DNA of 64,000 bases from Ochotona curzoniae (GCF_017591425.1 NW_024465746.1:124001-188000), one strand, 5' to 3'; positions 34,766 through 46,435 are shown, counted from the stretch's first letter. The notes: generated by a model from the sequence alone, not told the origin. A program made the numbers and translations.

Positions 34766-35090
34766 TTTAAAGATTTATCTTATTTTATCTTTTATTGGAA
34801 AGGTAGATACACATAAAGGAGATATAGAAAAATCTGTCTGCTGGTTCACTCCCCAAATGGTCACAATGGCTGAAGCTGAGCCAATCCGAAGCCAGGATCC
34901 CAGAGCTTCTTCTGGGTCTCCCATGTGGGTGCAAGGTCCCAGCGTCTTGATCCATCCTCTACTGCTTTCCCAGGCCACAAGCAGGGAGCTGGATGGGAAG
35001 TGGAGCAGCTGGGACGTGAAGCAGCCCCCATAATGGATCCTGGCAGAGACAAGGCAAAGATTTAGCCACTAGGCTATTGTACCAAACTCT
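34766..35090 (-). mobile_element. C-type SINE
   Basis: Minus-strand copy with AAAGATTTATCTTATTTTATC tail, GGCCACAAGCAGGGAGCTGG body and a decayed head (CTATTGTACCAAACTCT). Confidence 0.9.
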
Positions 35091-35099
35091 AAAAGGTAT

Positions 35100-35352
35100 T
35101 TTGCAGGCTGAGAGTCCGACTCAAAGATGAACAGGCACAGAGAGATCTCCCATCTGCTGGTTCACTGGCCAAACGTCTGCAGCAAGCAGAATTTGGCCAG
35201 GAAGTCCATCCAGGTCTCTCATGTGGGTGACAAGGACCCAAGTGCTGGGGCGATCATGGCTGCCACTCCCAGGATTGGCAGGAAGCTGGAATCAGAAGTG
35301 GAGCCATAGGATCTGGTTGTCCCAAGAGGCCTTGGAGCTGCTACATCAAATA
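35100..35352 (-). mobile_element. Old C-type SINE
   Basis: Diverged minus-strand copy: AGAGATCTCCCATCTGCTGG, CTCATGTGGGTGACAAGG, and GGAAGCTGGAATCAGAAG. It belongs to an older subfamily than its neighbour. Confidence 0.7.
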
Positions 35353-35355
35353 CCT

Positions 35356-35605
35356 AGTCCAATTTTTATTTGTTCATCTGAGAGTTGTAGAGAGAGAAGG
35401 AGTGAGAGAGAGACAGAGAGTGAGAGAGATCTCCTACCTGCCGATTCACTCCTTGATACCTGCATTGGCAGAGCTGAGGCAGCGGGTGACCTTATGGGCT
35501 GGAGGAACCCAATCACTTGAGCCACGTCTACTGTCTCCAAAGGTCTACACAGGCAGGAAACTGGAGTCAGGATCCAGGGGTCTTTCATGTCCTCAGTTAA
35601 GTTTG
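35356..35605 (-). mobile_element. Old C-type SINE
   Basis: Diverged minus-strand copy with GA-rich AGAGAGAGACAGAGAGTGAG, then CCTGCCGATTCACTCC and GGAAACTGGAGTCAGG. Its head region is poorly preserved. Confidence 0.65.
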
Positions 35606-35614
35606 TTCCAAGAG

Positions 35615-35900
35615 TCCAACACTGTTACAGCAGGCTAAGCCAACACCTGTATTGCTGGCATCCCATATGGGTGTCAATGCCAGAACCAGGGCTTCACTTG
35701 TCACCCAGCTCCCTGCTAATGGCCTGGGGAAGACGCAGAGGATGGCTGAGGCATTTGGACCCCGTACCCATGTGGGAGCTCGAGCTTCGGCCTGGAAACC
35801 CAGTTGTTGTGGTCATTTAGGGAGTGAACCAGTGAATGAACTGTCTCTCTCTTCTTCTCCCTCTGTTTCTGTAACTGTGCTTTTCAAATACTTTTTAAAA
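35615..35900 (+). mobile_element. C-type SINE, older
   Basis: Plus-strand copy: CAGCAGGCTAAGCC, GGCATCCCATATGGGTG, CAGCTCCCTGCTAATGGCC, CCATGTGGGAGCTCG and a pyrimidine-rich 3' part. Confidence 0.8.
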
Positions 35901-35914
35901 ATTGTATTTCTGAC

Positions 35915-37035
35915 AATCTTTACATAGTTAATTAGAGTAAAAACGTTCAAGGGCTACAGGAAAGTGGGTTAGACTATTATTTCCACATTGTTTCTTTCAT
36001 GTATCTGAGGTAAAGGGGGATATTAAGGGAGAAGCCCCACCTAGTCTTCCACCCACCCCAGGTCCCTGATGTGGGGCATGCTCCGAGGGTTTTGCTCAAG
36101 TGGTTTTGATAGTTCAACAGTTATGAATTGCTGCCAGTCTCACCACTACAAGCACGATGAGGTCGTTGAAGAATCCACTGATTGACATAGTCCATCTTAG
36201 AGTCTCCGTTTGCCCAGTATTTTGCTGCCAACATATAGCTGAGGTGGTTGATTGACTTGTTCTGTCCTCTGTCTTTTCATGGTTAGGGTTCTGAGTCTGG
36301 CAGTTTGATTGGGGAGATCCCAAAAGAAACTTTGTTTGAGGTGTTCCCAGATCAGATTCTTGTATGTACTAGCAAGTACAGGGCCTGGCACAGTCCATTG
36401 GCCCAATCAGCTGGTGGTTGCTATTACTGGGTAGGTTCTGTTTCCAGTGCTGTCTTCCATTGGAACCAGTGGGAGCTGCAGCCTAGTCTGAGTGACCCAC
36501 AATAACCCCCACCAGGCCTGCCCCCTACCATTGTTTGTGCAGCAGACTAGACTGGTCTGTCTTACATCCCATTCAGCTCTTGCACAAGTCAATGGGTATT
36601 AAAGCCTGGTTCCATCTAACCAGCTCCACTATTGAGCCCACACAGATGTTGTTGGGTGCCTTTCTGTCTAGCCACCCCAGCCCCTGTCCTGGTTTTCATG
36701 CCCTCCCATGGGAGTGGTAACCCAAGAGGGAGTAGCCCACTATTTCCCTACTAGGCTACTCCCATTCCCGGATTATGCACTCTCCAGGCGATTCTGCGGT
36801 TGAATTTGACAGAATTAGCCCCAGTGCCAGCTTCTGCCAGTTGATGCTGTGGCTAAGCCCAACCCACCTTTACCCACTCTAATTTTAGTTTGCACAGGTA
36901 GGAAAAATCAGCCCCGCCTGGCTTTTCCCTGATCTAGTCCACATGGGGCCCACAGGTGTTGTAGTCCTGCTTAGTCTGGTCTGCTCCCCTCCCAGCCCAC
37001 GCTGTCCAGTGGGAGTATCTGTCCAGCAGGGGAGC
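35915..37035 (-). mobile_element. Element X copy 4
   Basis: It begins TTTACATAGTTAATTAGAG at the left edge. It shows the 3' segment (GGGGCATGCTCCGAGGG near 36073, GAGGTGTTCCCAGATCAGATT near 36338) and then body units (AGTGGGAGCTGCAGCC). It ends abruptly at the A/T run near 37040. The order of landmarks equals copies 2 and 5. Confidence 0.7.
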
Positions 37036-37509
37036 ACCTTTTTTTAAAAAAGAAAAATTATTATTATCTGAAGCTATTTGGAAGTGTTTTGTAGCTATGG
37101 TGAATGGGAGTGCTCTTACAAGTTCATAGTGGTTTGTGAGTTTTCCGGACTGAAGCTGTGTGCTTAGCATCAAGTGCAAGGTGAAGCAGGTAGGGGATGT
37201 AGAAGCTTCAACAGGCTTTCCCAAAGATCCAGCTAAGACAATTGATGGATGTGTCTACACTAGACAACACATTTTCCATGTTGATCAAACAGCCTCTGTA
37301 GGAAAAAGACAGCATCTGGGACCTTCGTATCCGGTGTGCATATGTCAATGCTGGCTTCAAGCATCCAAGACCTGGCTGACTCTTGTTAAGGGTTTGTTTG
37401 CTCTCCAGCAGCAATGGACTTGGTGCATGGAGCCATAACAACACACATGAACTATTGACTGATGGTCAATAGCCTAAGCTTATTAACAGTGTAAGTCTTT
37501 TTTTTTTTT
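37036..37509. other. No gene recognised
   Basis: Unique sequence. The 92-codon frame at 37160-37438 has no recognisable content. Confidence 0.4.
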
Positions 37510-37820
37510 TTTTAAATATTTATTTATTTTCATTGCAAAGTCAGATATACAGAGAGAAGGAGAGACAGAGAAGAAGATTTCTGCCATCTGCTGATTCACT
37601 CCCCAAGTGGCCACAAAGGCTGGAGCTGAGCTGAGCCGATCCGAAGCCAGGAGCCAGGAGCCTCCACCATGTCTCCCACACAGGTGCAGGGTCCCAAGAC
37701 TTTGGGCTGCTTTCCCAGGCCACAAGCAGGGAGCTGGATGGGAAGCAGGGCTGCCGAACCAGCGCCCGTATGGGATCCTGGTGCACGCAAGGCAACAACC
37801 TTAGCGAGTCCCAGCATCAG
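37510..37820 (-). mobile_element. C-type SINE
   Basis: Minus-strand copy with an ATTTATTTATTTTCATTGC tail and TTCCCAGGCCACAAGCAGG body. The B box region is shortened (GCTGCCGAACCAGCGCCC). Confidence 0.92.
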
Positions 37821-38456
37821 ACTTTTAAGAACAGGTGGTCATACAGGCTTCAGGGAGGGGGCTTAAGGAATTACATTTCAACAGCAAGAGGCAGACTCCT
37901 AATACACCATTTGATCTTCTAGCAGATTCCTTTCCTTGGTCTGTTCCCTGCCAGGGGCAGGAAGCACCTCTGATCTAAACCTGAGGACTAGGGAGATTCT
38001 TGCCTGTCCATTTGCATATCCACTGATCCTGGAGCCTTCCTGGCAGAATTGCAACTAGCCCAGGCTCCACACTGGCAAGGCTTCCCAATGGCTTTCCTTC
38101 AGTCGTTTTCCTACAGATCTGACCCGTTGTCCTCCAGGAGTTAATGCAGCTGCTGACTTTCAGTTGGGGCCAACGCTATGCTACTAACCTGACAGTCCTT
38201 GGGCCTTGAAGAATTGCACAAAATCTATCCTGTCTGTCTGCTGCAAATGCGACAACAAAGCCCACATGACAGCATATCTGCTCACAACATGGCTTACTGG
38301 ATGTTTTAAGACCTCTTGCTCAGCAAAAGAGTCCTTTAAAAAATATTACTGCTTATTGATAATGCACTCTGGCTACCCAGAGATGGAGAGGAATAAGACC
38401 ATTTCCAGGTTTGCTCACACACATAGGTTCTGCAGGCTGTTTCAAGCAGTTATTTC
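37821..38456. other. No gene recognised
   Basis: Unique sequence. The 179-codon plus frame 38206-38745 is open mainly because it reads into the SINE that follows. Confidence 0.45.
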
Positions 38457-38470
38457 AGAATCCATTTCTT

Positions 38471-38774
38471 GGGCCCGGTGCGATGGCGCAGTGGTTAAGG
38501 TCCTCACCTTGCACGCCCGGGATCCCATATGGGTGCCAGTTCTGGTCCCGGCGGCTCCACCTCCAATTCAGCTCCCTGCCTGTGGTCCGGGAAAGCAGTC
38601 AAGGATGGCCCAAAGCTTTGGGACCCTGCACCCACGTGGGAGACCTGGAAGAGGCTCCTGCCATTGCACTCACTTGGGGAGTGAATCATCGGACGGAAGA
38701 TCTTCCTCTCTGTCTCTCCTCTCTGTATATCCGCCTTTCCAATAAAAATAAAATAAATCTTTTTTTTTTAAAAA
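38471..38774 (+). mobile_element. C-type SINE, young, with target duplication
   Basis: Near-consensus plus-strand copy. The head GGGCCCGGTGCGATGGCGCA contains an intact A box (TGGCGCAGTGG). The flanking 14-bp repeat AGAATCCATTTCTT is perfect at 38457-38470 and 38775-38788. Confidence 0.96.
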
Positions 38775-38788
38775 AGAATCCATTTCTT

Positions 38789-39007
38789 ACAACTTAGAAA
38801 ATGTGTGTCACAATGTTGTAGCTTTCATAGGCAGTGATTTCCCTGAAGGATCTGGGCCAAATCAATAAAACCCTCTGGAAATGAGTCATTATTCTTGATG
38901 TAATTAAGACTATCCGGGGGCTTAGGAGAAGTCAAAATATTCATATTCACAGGCATTTGGAAGAAGCTGATGGCATTTCTCATGTGTAACTTGGAAGAGC
39001 TTAAGAT
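38789..39007. other. Short unique spacer
   Basis: No feature recognised. Confidence 0.4.
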
Positions 39008-39016
39008 TTCTGAGGA

Positions 39017-39337
39017 TGGGCCAGGCACGATGGCTTCACTGGCTAATCCTCATCTTGCAAGCACAGATCCCATAGGAGCGCTGATTCATCTCCCATCCAG
39101 CTCCCTGCCTGTGACCTGGGAGAGCAGTAGAGGACAGTTCAAATCCTTGGAACACTGTAACCATATGGGAGACCTGGAAGAAGCTCCTGGTGCCCAGCTT
39201 CGGATCAGCTCAGCTCTGGCTGTTGTGGCCACTTGGGGAATGAACCAGCAGTTGGAAGATCTTCCTCTTTGTCTCTCCTTCTCCTTGTAAATTTTCTTTT
39301 CCAATAAAATTAAATAAATCCTTTTTAAAAAGGATCC
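39017..39337 (+). mobile_element. C-type SINE with short target duplication
   Basis: Plus-strand copy (head GGGCCAGGCACGATGGC; tail AATAAAATTAAATAAATCC). TTCTGAGGA occurs at 39008-39016 and 39338-39346, on both sides. Confidence 0.9.
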
Positions 39338-39346
39338 TTCTGAGGA

Positions 39347-39682
39347 GGCCCGGCGTGGTAGCCTAGTGGCTAAAGTCCTTGCCTTACATTCCTTGGGATC
39401 CCATATGGGTACCACTTCGTGTCCTGGCTGCATCACTTCTCTTTTCATCCAGCTCCCTGTCTGTAGCCTGGGAAAGCAGTGGAGGACGGCTCAAACCTTG
39501 GGACCCTGCATACATGTGGAAGAAGCTCCTGGCTCGTGGCTTCAGGTTGGTGCAGCTCTGGCGATTGCAGCCACTTGGGGAGTGAACGGGTGGATGGAAG
39601 ATCTTTCTTTCTGTTTCTCCTTCTCTCTGTAAATCTGACTGACTTTCTAATAAAAACAAAACTTTTTTTTTTTTTTTTAATA
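39347..39682 (+). mobile_element. C-type SINE next to the previous one
   Basis: Plus-strand copy starting GGCCCGGCGTGGTAGCC directly after the duplicated TTCTGAGGA. It ends with a long T/A-rich tail near 39680. Confidence 0.92.
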
Positions 39683-40250
39683 GAAGGCTTCTGGAGAGAA
39701 GGCAACTTCAGAGAGGGTAGAAACAGGAAGAGAATTAGAACTGTAAGTGCAGCCTGAACATGTGATTGCTTTGTGCATTTGAGAACAATTTACAGAAAAG
39801 TTTCTCGGGGAGGAACAAGGAAGGGGGATGCTGGAGCTGGAACCAAGTCCTGCTGTGAACATGTGGAGTGACAAGGTAACGTTCGGAATGTTACAAGGAC
39901 TCAGTGACAACAAAATGTTACATGGACTCAACTGATAAACGCAGCGACCTGCTTGAGAAGACCAGCTGTTTCTGAGAGCAGTTCTACTGCAGATAAAATG
40001 CAACTAAAGGACATGTCATAGAGAACCATTTCATGGCAGGAAGAGTTCGTTGATGTGGCAAGTGTCTGAATTCACTTTAGGAATTGTCACAGCCAACCCA
40101 GCCTTCAACAACCACCAGCCTGATCAGCCATCAACACTGTGAAAAGACCTGCAGTAGAGGAAGGACTGGCATGTGCAAAAGGCTCAGATGATTGTTAGTG
40201 CTTCTTAGCAATAAGATATCTTGAAAAGTGTTTAAGTTGCCTCTTCAAAA
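39683..40250. other. No gene recognised
   Basis: Unique sequence. The 108-codon minus frame at 39677-40003 lacks recognisable features. Confidence 0.4.
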
Positions 40251-40261
40251 GACATAGTATG

Positions 40262-40583
40262 GGACCAGTACAATAGCCTAGTGGTTAACATCCTCGCCTT
40301 ACATGCGCCAGGATCTCCAAAGGGCGCCAGTTCTAATTCAGACAGCCCCACTTCCCATCCAGCTCCCTGCTTATGGCCTGGGAAAGCAGTCGAGGACGCC
40401 CCAAAGCCCTGCGACCCTACACCTGCGTGGGAGACTCGGAAAAGTCTCCTGGCTCCTGGCTTCAAATGGACTTAGCTCTGGCCACTTGGGGAGTGAATCA
40501 GCAGATGGAAGATCTCTCCTCTCTGTCTCTCCTTCTCTCTGTAAATCTGACTTTCCAATAACAATAAATCTTTACAAAAAGAG
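40262..40583 (+). mobile_element. C-type SINE with target duplication
   Basis: Plus-strand copy flanked by GACATAGTATG (40251-40261) and GACATAGCATG (40584-40594). Head GGACCAGTACAATAGCC; tail AATAACAATAAATC. Confidence 0.92.
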
Positions 40584-40594
40584 GACATAGCATG

Positions 40595-41115
40595 CTTTTG
40601 CATACTTCTTCTGAGTACTGCCAACTAAGAGCCCTCTGGGAGGAAGGCTGCTGTCTACCCCCCGTCTCTCCACCTGGATCAGCCCTTACTTGAGATTAGT
40701 TTTTGAGTGAATGAACTGAGGTGCACAAATGCTTGGTAGACTCTCGGCTGGGGGTGTCCTGCAGGTGACCCCTGCACGGGCTCTGGCGGCCCCAGCTGCT
40801 GCAGAGCAGACACTGTGCGGGATGAGACGAGCCAGGCACAGGGCAGAGCCAAGTCGCAGGACTGTGATGCTCAGGGCGAGGCAGCCCTGCTTTGGCCTCT
40901 GTGAATCACGCCATGCTTATCTAGGGGTCGGTTGCCTGCTCTAACTGGGAAGGGCACAAAAAGTGTTTGGAGTTGTTACAAAGCTCAATATTTTCTAGTG
41001 AGTGTTCAGAGTCTTGGTGTGGTTATATATGTATGGAAGAATTCATTGAACCATAAACTGAAGATTAATAGGTACATTAATGTTTTAAGATACATGTATT
41101 TTTTGATGCAACTAT
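40595..41115. other. No gene recognised
   Basis: Unique sequence with a short GC-rich part at 40750-40880. Confidence 0.4.
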
Positions 41116-41451
41116 TTAAAAAATGTTTTTAAGATTTATTTTTTATTACAAAGTCAGATATACAGAGAGGAGGAGAGACAGAGGGGAAGATCTTCTGTCC
41201 AATGATTCACTCCCCAAGTGACTACAACAGCTGGTGCTGTGTTGACCCGAAGCCAGGAACCAGGAACCTCTTCCAGGTCTCACACAGGTGCAGGGTCCGA
41301 AGGCTTTGGGCTATCCTTGACTGCTTTCCCAGGCTACAAGCAGGGAGCTGGATAGGAAGTGGAGCTGCCGGGATTAGAACTGGCACCCATATGGGATCCT
41401 GGCGCGCGTTCAAGGCAAGGACTTTAGCCACCAGGCCACACCGCTGGGCCC
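41116..41451 (-). mobile_element. C-type SINE, first of a head-to-tail pair
   Basis: Near-consensus minus-strand copy ending CACCGCTGGGCCC, followed immediately by the tail of the next minus-strand copy. Confidence 0.94.
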
Positions 41452-41453
41452 TA

Positions 41454-41782
41454 TTTTTTTTTAAGAGTTATTTATTTTTATTGCAAAGTCAGATACACAG
41501 AGAGGAGGAGAGATAGGGAGATCTTTTGTCCAATGATTCACTCCCCAAGTGACCGCAACGGCCGGTGCTGCACTGATCTGAAGCCAGGAGCCAAGAACTT
41601 CCTCCAGGTCTCCCACGCAGGTGCAGGGTCCCAAGGCTTTGGGCCATCCTCGACTGCTTTCCCAGGCCAGGAGCAGGGAGCTGGATGGGAAGTGGAGCTG
41701 CTGGGATTAGAAACTGCTTCCATATGGGATCCCGGCGTGTTCAAGGCAAGGAGTTTAGCCACTAGGCCACGCCGCTGGGCCC
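41454..41782 (-). mobile_element. C-type SINE, second of a head-to-tail pair
   Basis: Near-consensus minus-strand copy (TTATTTATTTTTATTGC tail, head ACGCCGCTGGGCCC). It is abutted to the previous copy in the same orientation. Confidence 0.94.
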
Positions 41783-41794
41783 GACGCAAGTATT

Positions 41795-42085
41795 TTTCAA
41801 GGTAGATATTTATTTGAAAGATAAACCGACAGAGAGGGCAGAGGAGAAATGCAGAGCTCTCTTGTCTACTGGGTCACTTCCCAAAGGTCGTCAATGGCCA
41901 GGGCTGCGCCAGCTGAAGCCAGGAGCCAAGAACTCCACGTGAGTTCATCACGTGGATGGCAGGTGTGCAAGCACTTGGGGCTGAGTTGGAAATGGAGCAG
42001 CTAGGACTTGAACTGGCACTCTGATATGAGACTTTGGCATCATCAACGATAGCTTAACCTGTTGTACCCCGATGCCAGCCCCTAT
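41795..42085 (-). mobile_element. Old C-type SINE
   Basis: Diverged minus-strand copy: TATTTATTTGAAAG, AGGGCTGCGCCAGCTG, TTGGAAATGGAGCAGC, and head end TTGTACCCCGATGCCAGCC. Confidence 0.75.
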
Positions 42086-43826
42086 ATAATGTTTTCTTAA
42101 AAAGAAAATCTACCCAAGTATCTCACAGAATCTCAGAAGTGAGCTAACTTGGTCTTTATCAAACAGGTCTTCTGTTAATGTGAAATGTCCCAGACATTGT
42201 CAGCTCGTTGAGGAACAAAGGCAAACGATGCTATGGTTAATCTGGGAGGAGACTCGGGAAGGAAACATCGCTGGTAAAAACCGGTTGTGTGGGTGAAGGT
42301 CACTGGGGGACACAGCTGGACGTGACAGTGAAGGACACAGGGATGCAGTGCTGGAGTGAGGGGCACTGGGGGACAGGGATGGACGCGATGGAGACATGAT
42401 GCAGTGACGGGAGTAGGGGGTCACACCTGGACACTTTTAGGTTTAAATATAGGGCCATGGTTACACTCATTGCAAATAAGGCAAAAGTCACTGTTTCTAT
42501 GTGTGGTTGTGGGTATGAAAAACACGGTGACACATTTATAAGTGTAAGAGTCACTGGAAATTGAGAAAACTGGACCTGGCAATGAGGGACGTCCTTGGCA
42601 TACGTCTAAAATTGCCAGTTGATGATGTCGCAGCTCATTGACCACAGCCATTGAATGTAGGTTCCTGGGTGTGTCTGAGCTCGGCGTGTTCTTTGGTGAC
42701 ACACACATATACATGCACTTATATTCTTAAATTTCTCTCTCTGTTTTATCACTTGTCTATGTTTACTTACATATGTGTTCACATGTGCGCACACAAGCAA
42801 TTCTAAAAGCTACCAGAGCAATGGAATGCCGTTTACATGAACCATGTGAAGGCAGTGGTCACTATAAACGATGAAGGTACGTGAAGGTGAAGGTCAGATT
42901 GGACAATGGTGGGTGTGCAGGTAAACCTGTTCCACTGTGATGGTGGGAGGTGCAGATTGGCGACATGCACCCGTTTGCATGAGCATAAATGTCACCTGTA
43001 GACGTTGGTCTGGCCTAAGAGGGCAACCTCAAGGTCCCATCCAAGAACAGTTGGAAATTGTTTAAACTGGACAAGTACAACCTGCAAGCGATGAAGAGAG
43101 GTGCGCAATCGGGATCTACGGCGACTGCGGCTAAGACTTCACCATCTCAGGTCTTGTTTAGACTTGTTCCCGCTTGAGCCCGGAGCTCAGCGAGGTCTCC
43201 CATGTGGGCGGCAGGGGGCTGGGTTTGGAAGAGCACCTGGGGCTTGGAAATGCACAGGGGTTTGGAGTGCAGGCATTGTAGCTGCATTGCAGCGACGCCT
43301 TCAGGGATGGACAGTCTCTCTCTTCTTCCAAGTAAAGCAAAACAGAATCGGAACTCAGAAAATCTTGTTAATTCTAAATGTGAACACAGCGAGGCAAGTG
43401 TCAAATCTTTTCCTGACTGTTGCTTTGTGTAGTGTGGTGTGGTAACACCGATCTGAGAAAACATGAACGTACATCCGGGTTTCATGCCGCACGCATTTGT
43501 TCCTTACTGCGTATTTTGCGATATACTCTTAATGAGTCCAGATAGGACGAGGTGTTATCCCAACTTTGGATGGAAAAGGTCTACAGATAAAGGTTATAGG
43601 ATAGAGGCAGCCTCCTGGCTACCGCGTGTCCCATGTCCCCATTTCCCGGGAGTGGGAAGCTCACTGAAATCTGTTCTGTCCGACCTCCCTCGCCCCTCTC
43701 ACACTGTGAACTCGCTGTGCGCTCCGTCTACAGCATGCAATCGTTGAACCTTTGAATGAGTGAAAGAATGAATAGTCAAAGCATTTCCTCAAAGTGAAAA
43801 AAAAGTGCATTACTCTCAGACACTTT
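42086..43826. other. No gene recognised
   Basis: Unique sequence. At 42290-42430 GGACAC/GGGGGACA words recur loosely, like a decayed minisatellite. Frames at 43101-43485 are open on both strands without recognisable content. Confidence 0.4.
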
Positions 43827-43843
43827 AAAAAGTTGTGCTTATT

Positions 43844-45019
43844 AGAGTGTGGGGGGGGTGCAGAGTGGGGCAGGTGGGCAGGAGGAGGCTTGTATCCCAA
43901 CCCTGAAGATTCGAATCCTCACCAAGGACTATCAGTATGAGCACCAAGGACTACATCCCAACTGCCAAGGAGACCACAGGGAATTGGAATGCCTTCGGAG
44001 GCCGAGAACTCCGAGGTCACCCAGCCCCATCTGGATCTACCACATGGGATGGAAGAGGCCCAAATCCTTCCTCGCAGGATCCAAGGGCATCAGAACAACA
44101 GCCAGGAACCCTGAGTGGTCCGCAGAAACAGAAGAACAGCAAACTTCCTTTGGGACTAGGGAGAGGAGCTTCTTCTGGACCTTACTTAGGTCCAATTTTG
44201 GATCCACACCCTCTCTTGCAATGACCATCAGGATTGCCCCAGAGCCTCCGCCCACTCCCCCAATAATAGAATAGATAGTCAGAGAAATACAAGGAAAGTT
44301 TAGAACCAACCAGGAAATGGTCAGCGTGGACTCACACATACCTTACTAGGCAGGACACAAAGATTAGTTACTTCTCACTAAGGTATTGAAGATTTCTCTG
44401 CACACCCCTCCTAAAACTGTTCTGCACCTCAACTGTTGACACATGCCTGGTTAAATTTATAAGCCAGTTTAAGACTATCCAAAAATCTACCAAGTTCAGC
44501 AAAATTATGAGTCAACACAATAAACAGCTAAATACTAAAATAAAAACAGACACGAGACAGCTGAATAGTACCCTGTAGCCACTTTAAGGTGTATAGCAGC
44601 CGGTTCTGTGCACAAACAAAAACTGAAGGGTCAATGAAGTAGTCACAGGATGTGGTTAAGAACCCGCACTGTTATAACGTTGATTACTCAATACCATGTC
44701 AATTAATTCCATAATGTTGTAAATTGTTATTGATGTTACGTTGCGGCTTTTAATTGACCGGGATGATATTCTGCCAGCTCTGCCTTCAGACCAGGGATGG
44801 TCTCCCCAAGAAACTGTTGAATTTATCTGGATAATAAGATGCTGGACTCTATGCTTGGTATATGCTTGCAATTAAAGAATCTTTACTTGATTTGAACTGT
44901 AATACTGCAACTAGGTGGAGGAATCCACCATCAAGTCGAGGGCACGGGGAGGGGAGGGGATGGGGGAATCCCAGAGCCTATGAAACTGTGTCACATAATG
45001 CAACGTAATTAATAATAAT
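43844..45019 (+). mobile_element. 5'-truncated L1, 3' UTR, with target duplication
   Basis: Plus-strand L1 3' UTR of ~1.18 kb. It starts with a G-rich run (polypurine tract) and contains CATGTCAATTAATTCCATAA, CAGACCAGGGATGGTCTCC and TGTCACATAATGCAACG. It ends in an (AAT)n/A tail. Flanks AAAAAGTTGTGCTTATT (43827-43843) and AAAAAGCTGTGTTTATT (45020-45036) match at 15 of 17 positions. No ORF2 coding part is included. Confidence 0.85.
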
Positions 45020-45497
45020 AAAAAGCTGTGTTTATTTCATAAAAAAATGAAAAACAAAAGCTCAAATAGCTTAAAATTTCAAATAAACGACTAGGAAGGG
45101 AATCTTAATTGCAGGCCTCATATTAGCTTTATGTTAAAAAATAAGACTGTTTTTGAAAAGAAAGTTTGATGGAAAAAAAAAGACTCTAAGAAAATTTGAA
45201 GGAGACAAGGTATCGGCCCAACCAGACAGCTGTTGTTACTGTTGCTGAAAACGACTCTTGCCCGGACAGGGATGTAGTGAGGTTTTCATGCCTCACAAAT
45301 TAAAGGTCCCTTCAAGCCGCTGCGTCGGCCAGCTGCTGGATTCCCTGCTCTTCCTCACAAGGAAGCCTCTGTATTCATATGGTGGCGCAATGATCTTTCC
45401 ACGGCGTTGTCCTTCCTTTCATCTCCCTAGCTGCAAACTTACAATCTTGCGCAGTTTTAAAAAATTAGTGTTACAGACGGAACGAAGTTCGCAAGCG

Positions 45498-45511
45498 ACA
45501 CTAGAGGGCGT
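45498..45511 (+). promoter_or_regulatory. CTCF-like motif
   Basis: ACACTAGAGGGCGT fits the vertebrate CTCF consensus CCASYAGRKGGCRS at 12 of 14 positions. It lies in unique sequence. The motif alone is weak evidence of binding. Confidence 0.3.
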
Positions 45512-45881
45512 GCGTGGGCCAGTAAAAGGAGCGGAGGCCACAGGTTACACCGTTAGGGCAGGAGACTGACGAAGCACAGCGGGAACCAACTGTGGGCTGT
45601 TCTGCATTGCACTGTTCTCTTGTACCTCTAAGAATTAGTTTGTAATAGTGCAAAAGTTCATTTTTCATTTGATACTTTATGCTGTAGTATATTGTTTTCA
45701 GAGCTATAGGGACTGGGAAATATTATGGGGGGATAAGACAAATTACTTTAATACATTCGAGTATCTTTGGGACATTACATTTCTGTATTTTCTTCTATTT
45801 GAATTTTCTAAAATCCATGTTGAGTCACTCCGGCTTTGTGGAAAGCCCGTCTCTATATTTATTTATTTTTAAAAAAGATTT

Positions 45882-45987
45882 AAAAATGTGGAATGCTTCA
45901 CGAATTTGCGTGTCATCCTTGCGCAGGGCCATGATAATCTTCTCTGTATCGTGCCAATTTTAGTACATGTGCTGCCGAAGCGAGCAC
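45882..45987 (-). pseudogene. U6 snRNA retrocopy
   Basis: The minus strand reads as an almost full-length U6 snRNA, from GTGCTCGCTTCGGCAGCAC at 45987 to the terminal T run at 45882-45886. U6 pairs with U4 and U2 in the spliceosome. The ACAGAGA box (GATACAGAGAAGATT) is intact. Differences from the vertebrate sequence include loss of one C in CCCCTGC, a G-to-T change in TTAGCATGG and a few other substitutions. Flanks GTCTCTATATTTA at 45849-45861 and 45990-46002 are a perfect 13-bp target duplication. No U6-type TATA or PSE promoter is visible upstream, so it is a processed pseudogene. Confidence 0.93.
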
Positions 45988-46435
45988 CTGTCTCTATATT
46001 TAGTGGTCTGTGACCTGGAGCGGACCACAGAGCTGTAAATTTTCCATCTGTAAGGTGGAGTTTGAATTGAATGGCGCTGTAACACTCGCCCTGTGTGGAC
46101 TACATGGAGATGCTTGTAAAGGCAGGCAGGCTGGGAGAATTCCAGAAGAACTGATAGATTCAGAATTAAGTATTTGATTGATATCACAGAGGTGGAGAGT
46201 AGAATGGGGGTTGAACGGGGCTGGGCACAGGGGGAAGTTGGAAATAGGGGAAAGTTGTTCAACACGTGCTAAATTACAGGTAGTTAGCAGTGCGTTCTGG
46301 CGCTTTGTTGCCTACTGGGGAGACCAAATAATGTTTGTCTCAAAAAGTTAGAGAAAGAAATAATGCACCTTTGAGGAGATCCCTTGTCCCTGATTTGAAC
46401 ATTACACGTTGTACGTGTGTAAGGAAATACAATAT

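Larger units (their letters stand above)
45037..46435. other. Unique sequence containing U6 copy and CTCF-like site
   Basis: No coding gene was recognised. The two features listed separately lie here. Confidence 0.5.

Noticed and set aside
38471..38560. tRNA gene (A and B boxes present)
   Set aside because: The boxes belong to the tRNA-derived head of the SINE; the acceptor stem and cloverleaf are not formed, and the SINE body follows.
38206..38745. 179-codon plus-strand open frame
   Set aside because: It runs into a plus-strand SINE whose body is often open in this frame; there is no domain and no codon evidence.
45882..45987. Functional U6 snRNA gene
   Set aside because: It has a one-base deletion and several substitutions, target duplications on both sides, and no U6-type promoter seen upstream.
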